From Planctomycetota bacterium (lineage in GTDB: Bacteria; Planctomycetota; GCA-002687715; DRQF01), in NCBI GenBank assembly GCA_020639295.1, contig JACKGY010000011.1, positions 1 to 64,000 on the forward strand: DNA of 64,000 bases, read 5' to 3'. The position numbers and the translations under genes were made by a program. Each line of letters begins with the position of its first letter. The first letter of the stretch is position 1. This document shows positions 61,002-64,000 of this stretch, one piece after another. A model generated the notes under the pieces. That model saw only the letters and a program-made list of their open reading frames with translations, had not been told where the DNA came from and made no database searches.

Positions 61002-63662
61002 TTACTCGAGGCCGGAGCTGCCGTCGCTGTTGATCAGGAAGACGCGGCTCGACCGGTGCTTGTCGAGGAGGATACCGAGGAGTCGGTCGACACGGAACCA
61101 GGCACTGGCGTCCTGGCCGCCATCGGCCTTGGCGTAGGCCTCGCGGGCCTGGTCGAGGACGGCCTTCGCCGCCAGCTCCTCGCGCACCTGGTGGTCGAGG
61201 TCGACGAGCTCCGGATCGCTGCCCGCGTCCTCCTTGAGCGCGTCGACGATCTCGACCGCCTCCTCGTAGAGGCCGCTCTCGATCAGCCACCAGGCCTGGT
61301 CCTTGCGCCCCCTGAGATCGAGGTCGAGGCGTTTGAAGAGCTTGTCGTGGAGCAGGGCGGCGTCGACCTTGGCGAATTCGATTTCCTGTCGGGATCCGCT
61401 GCGACGCTCCACCACGAAGCCGTCGGCGTTCACCTCGACGACCCGGCCGGCGGGCAGGTCGCGCGCGCCGGCGCTGGTGGTCACCTCCTTCTCCGGATTG
61501 GCCACCGCCTTGGCCAGGGCCTGCTTGAGGGCGTCGACGTGATCGAGACGCTTCTCCATCTCGTCGATCCGGGTCACGAAGTGGCCGGTCTGGAGCATGC
61601 CGCGCAGCTTCACCAGCGCCTGGCGTGCCTTCTCCGGTTCGAAGCTCTTGCCGAAGTCCCGGTAGTAGGCGTGGAGCGTGGCGAAGACGTTCTTCTGGTC
61701 CAGCTTGCGGTCCTGCTCCCGCGCCTCCTTCTCGGCGCCGTCGATCCGGCCGACGAGGGCCTGGAGGCGGCTCGACAGCGGCGCCACGAGATCGAGCGCG
61801 GCCTGGTCTTCGGTGCCTTCGGCCAGGGGTTCGAGGAAGGACTCGATCTCGGTCCGGGCACCGGCGAACTCCTTCCGGTCGAGCGCGGCCTGCGCCGACT
61901 TCTCGACCTGGGCGGCCGCGTCCTCGACGCCCTTCACCAGACGGTCGCGGAGGTCCTGGAGGTCGCCTTCGTGCTGCGTGTCGGCCAGCTCGGCGCGACG
62001 TCGGTCGGCGATCTGGATGGCGGCGCCGTGGCGTCCGGCCGAGACCAGGGCCTGAACCTCCTTGCCGAGGGCGTCCCAGACCGAGTCCGCGGCCTGCCGC
62101 CGGGCCTCGCGCTCGGCCTCCTCGGCCGCGATCTCCTGGCGGCGCTTGTCGATCAGACCCTGGATCTCGGCCTTCTTGGCCCGGGCGCCGTCCGCGGCCT
62201 CGGTCTCGGGATCGCTGGCGACGGCCGCCTCGTAGAGCCCGTGGAGGCGTTCGAGCTCGGCGAGTTCGCCCAGCTTGCCGTCGCGCTCCAGGCCGATGCG
62301 TTCGTTGTCGGCGGCGATCACCAGGGCCTTCACCGCCAGCTCGCGTTCCTGGCGGGCGATGCGTTCGCGCTGGGCGATCTCCTCCGGGCTCAAGGTGGCC
62401 GGGCCGACCGACTCCGGTTCCTTCGGCTTGATCGGCTTGGGCTCGTCGCGGCTGAACCACCAGCCGGCGCCGCCGACCAGGGCCAGCACCATGACGATCA
62501 GGCCGATCTTCAGTCCGGCCGACTTCGCGGTCTGGAGCTTGCCCTCCTCGCCCAGGGCCTCGATCGCCGCCAGCAGGGCCTCGGCGGTCTCGAAGCGTTC
62601 CTCGGCTGCCTTGGCCATCATCACCGCGACCAGGTCGGCAAGATCCTGGGGGCAGTCCGGGCGCAGGCCGCGCAGATCCGGCGGTTCCTCCTGGATCTGC
62701 TTCATGATGATCTCGCGCACCGAGTTGCCCGAGAAGGGCGTGCTGCCGGCGAGCAGTCGGTAGAGGGTCGCGCCCAGGCTGTAGATGTCGCTGCGGGTAT
62801 CGACCTGCTTGCCCTGGGCCTGCTCGGGCGAGATGAAGTGCGGCGTGCCGAAGATGCCCTCCTCGCCCTGGTGCGCCACCTCGCCGGCGTCGCGGGCGAG
62901 ACCGAGGTCGCTGATCTTGACCTGCGCCTCGCTGTTCATCATCAGGTTGTCGGGCTTGATGTCGCCGTGGACGATGCCCTTCTTCTCGGCGTAGACCAGG
63001 CCCTTGGCCGCGTCGCGCGCGATCTCGAGCACGCGCTTGATCGCGAGCTGCCCCTCGCGCGAGGCCAGGTCCTGCACCGTGCCACCGCCCATCATCTCGA
63101 GCGAGATGAGATAGAGGCCCTTCTCCTCGCGGACGTCGTAGACCTGCACGACGTTCGGATTGTTGAGCCGGGCCGCGGCCTGCGCCTCCTTGAAGAAGCG
63201 GTTGATGAAGACCTTGTCGTTGGAGTAGCGGGCGGAGAGGACCTTGAGGGCGACGTCGCGGTCGAGCGCGACCTGCTTGGCGCGGTAGACCGTGCCCATG
63301 CCGCCGCGGCCGAGGCGCTCGATGATCTGGTAGCCGGCGATGGTCTTGCCGATCAGGCCGCGGTTGACCTCCTTCTCGATGTTGAAGGAGAGGACGCTCT
63401 CGCCGGCCACGATGGTGTCGCCGTCGGCGAGCTCGTGCTGGTCGACCCGGTGACCGTTCAGCGTCGTGCCGTGGGTCGAGTTCAGGTCCTTGATGATGAA
63501 GCGGCCGTCCTTCTCGGCGACGCCGAAGTGGCGCCGCGAGCAGGAGACGTCGGCGGTGACGATGTCGCAGGCCTCGTCCCGGCCGAACACCAGCCGGGCC
63601 CCGGTCTTGACCTCGATCGTGCGGCCGCGTTCAGGACCCTTCTCGACGATGATGTGAGCCAT
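61002..63662 (-). CDS. FHA-domain Ser/Thr protein kinase with a transmembrane and long helical region
   Basis: The product has 886 residues. ATG 63662 follows GGAGGAA; an upstream ATG is rejected. FHA domain: residues 3-95 (VFGRDEACDIV, SRRHF, NSTHGTTLNG). Kinase: about 110-375, with glycine loop GRGGMGTVY, Lys140, catalytic HGD (H232-D234, so not an RD kinase), DLG at 252-254 and the FGTPHFISPEQ segment. A membrane helix lies at about 386-403. The outer part (405-886) is long charged helices with coiled-coil character and no known domain. It lies 18 bp upstream of the PNP gene. Confidence 0.9.
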   Translation of the reverse strand: MAHIIVEKGPERGRTIEVKTGARLVFGRDEACDIVTADVSCSRRHFGVAEKDGRFIIKDLNSTHGTTLNGHRVDQHELADGDTIVAGESVLSFNIEKEVNRGLIGKTIAGYQIIERLGRGGMGTVYRAKQVALDRDVALKVLSARYSNDKVFINRFFKEAQAAARLNNPNVVQVYDVREEKGLYLISLEMMGGGTVQDLASREGQLAIKRVLEIARDAAKGLVYAEKKGIVHGDIKPDNLMMNSEAQVKISDLGLARDAGEVAHQGEEGIFGTPHFISPEQAQGKQVDTRSDIYSLGATLYRLLAGSTPFSGNSVREIIMKQIQEEPPDLRGLRPDCPQDLADLVAVMMAKAAEERFETAEALLAAIEALGEEGKLQTAKSAGLKIGLIVMVLALVGGAGWWFSRDEPKPIKPKEPESVGPATLSPEEIAQRERIARQERELAVKALVIAADNERIGLERDGKLGELAELERLHGLYEAAVASDPETEAADGARAKKAEIQGLIDKRRQEIAAEEAEREARRQAADSVWDALGKEVQALVSAGRHGAAIQIADRRRAELADTQHEGDLQDLRDRLVKGVEDAAAQVEKSAQAALDRKEFAGARTEIESFLEPLAEGTEDQAALDLVAPLSSRLQALVGRIDGAEKEAREQDRKLDQKNVFATLHAYYRDFGKSFEPEKARQALVKLRGMLQTGHFVTRIDEMEKRLDHVDALKQALAKAVANPEKEVTTSAGARDLPAGRVVEVNADGFVVERRSGSRQEIEFAKVDAALLHDKLFKRLDLDLRGRKDQAWWLIESGLYEEAVEIVDALKEDAGSDPELVDLDHQVREELAAKAVLDQAREAYAKADGGQDASAWFRVDRLLGILLDKHRSSRVFLINSDGSSGLE

Positions 63663-63765
63663 CTTCCTCCGGGCGCCGCCCGCGCAGTCCTCGTGCCGAT
63701 CCAGCTTTCGCAGCATGGCGAGTCCCCCGGGAGGGACGCCCGCCAGACGGGAAAGTCAGAAGAAA

Positions 63766-64000
63766 TTAGCGATCCTCGTCCATCCCGTCAAAGAGCGCCG
63801 AACCGATCCGCAGCATGGTGGCGCCTTCCTCGACCGCGATCTCGTAGTCGTCGCTCATACCCATGGACAGCTCCGGAAAGCGCTCCGGACCGGCGCCATC
63901 GCGCAGCTCGCGCAGGGCGGCGAAGATCCGGCGCAGCTCGGATTCGGCGGCCTCGAAGGGCGCCATGGTCATGAAGCCCCGGCAGTCGAGCCGTGGGAAG
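63766..64000 (-). CDS. YggS/PLPBP-family pyridoxal-phosphate protein, C-terminal part (partial)
   Basis: The frame enters from the right edge and stops at TAA 63766. Visible residues include a core end (FPRLDCRGFMTMAPF) and the family signature LSMGMSDDYEIAVEEGATML followed by RIGSALF, which holds PLP phosphate-binding residues. The family regulates PLP homeostasis and is monomeric. The N-terminus with the PLP lysine lies beyond the window. Confidence 0.88.
   Translation of the reverse strand, partial: FPRLDCRGFMTMAPFEAAESELRRIFAALRELRDGAGPERFPELSMGMSDDYEIAVEEGATMLRIGSALFDGMDEDR

Overview
This window is very GC-rich, densely packed bacterial chromosome. Many genes overlap by 4 bases (ATGA/GTGA), and GTG and TTG starts are common. 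The gene mix suggests an uncultured member of the Planctomycetota or a nearby deep-branching Gram-negative group. It includes a Minf_1886-family protein, a PafB/PafC-like WYL pair, an FHA-Ser/Thr kinase, carboxypeptidase-regulatory-like and TPR surface proteins, and an exosortase-A-style exopolysaccharide locus. This assignment is an inference from gene families; no rRNA gene is present.

Region 1 (1-2365) is an accessory edge. A secreted carboxypeptidase-regulatory-like protein of less GC-rich composition runs off the left end. Beside it are a broken tyrosine integrase fused to a transposase tail, and a tRNA-Val(GAC) with its own promoter and terminator. This is the usual picture of a decayed island at a tRNA gene.

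Region 2 (2557-24054) is mostly housekeeping: a HTH-receiver fusion, a MATE exporter, the WYL pair, a TPR metalloprotease coupled to a divergent dnaA and to holB, a tandem 133-bp repeat, an S41 protease with an EF-hand-like insertion, a methyltransferase, an unusual radical SAM gene coupled to an unknown gene, comM, moaC, asd, accB and accC.

Region 3 (24236-50377) is a 26-kb exopolysaccharide locus in three transcriptional blocks. Block one makes nucleotide sugars: UDP-xylose, glucosamine-6-P, UDP-uronic acids, UDP-ManNAc and the dTDP-rhamnose branch (rmlA, rmlD and rmlB, but no rmlC). Block two holds the export and co-polymerase machinery (Wza-like lipoprotein, Wzz-like protein, ExeA-type ATPase, CpsD-like protein), the stp1/stp2 glycosyltransferases, an O-ligase, an AsnB-type amidotransferase and two more glycosyltransferases. 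Block three holds the initiating phosphoglycosyl transferase and a polysaccharide deacetylase. The content matches XrtA/PEP-CTERM loci, but no exosortase is in the window.

Region 4 (50465-64000) is mostly minus strand: Hsp20, a CBS-pair protein, a 1353-residue TPR protein with a terminator-containing leader, a divergent hemerythrin-like gene, a NtrC-type two-component pair, purN, a purine nucleoside phosphorylase, an FHA-kinase and the 3' end of a YggS-family gene. The two-component pair and the large TPR protein may belong functionally with the exopolysaccharide system, as PrsK/PrsR and PrsT do elsewhere; this is inference.
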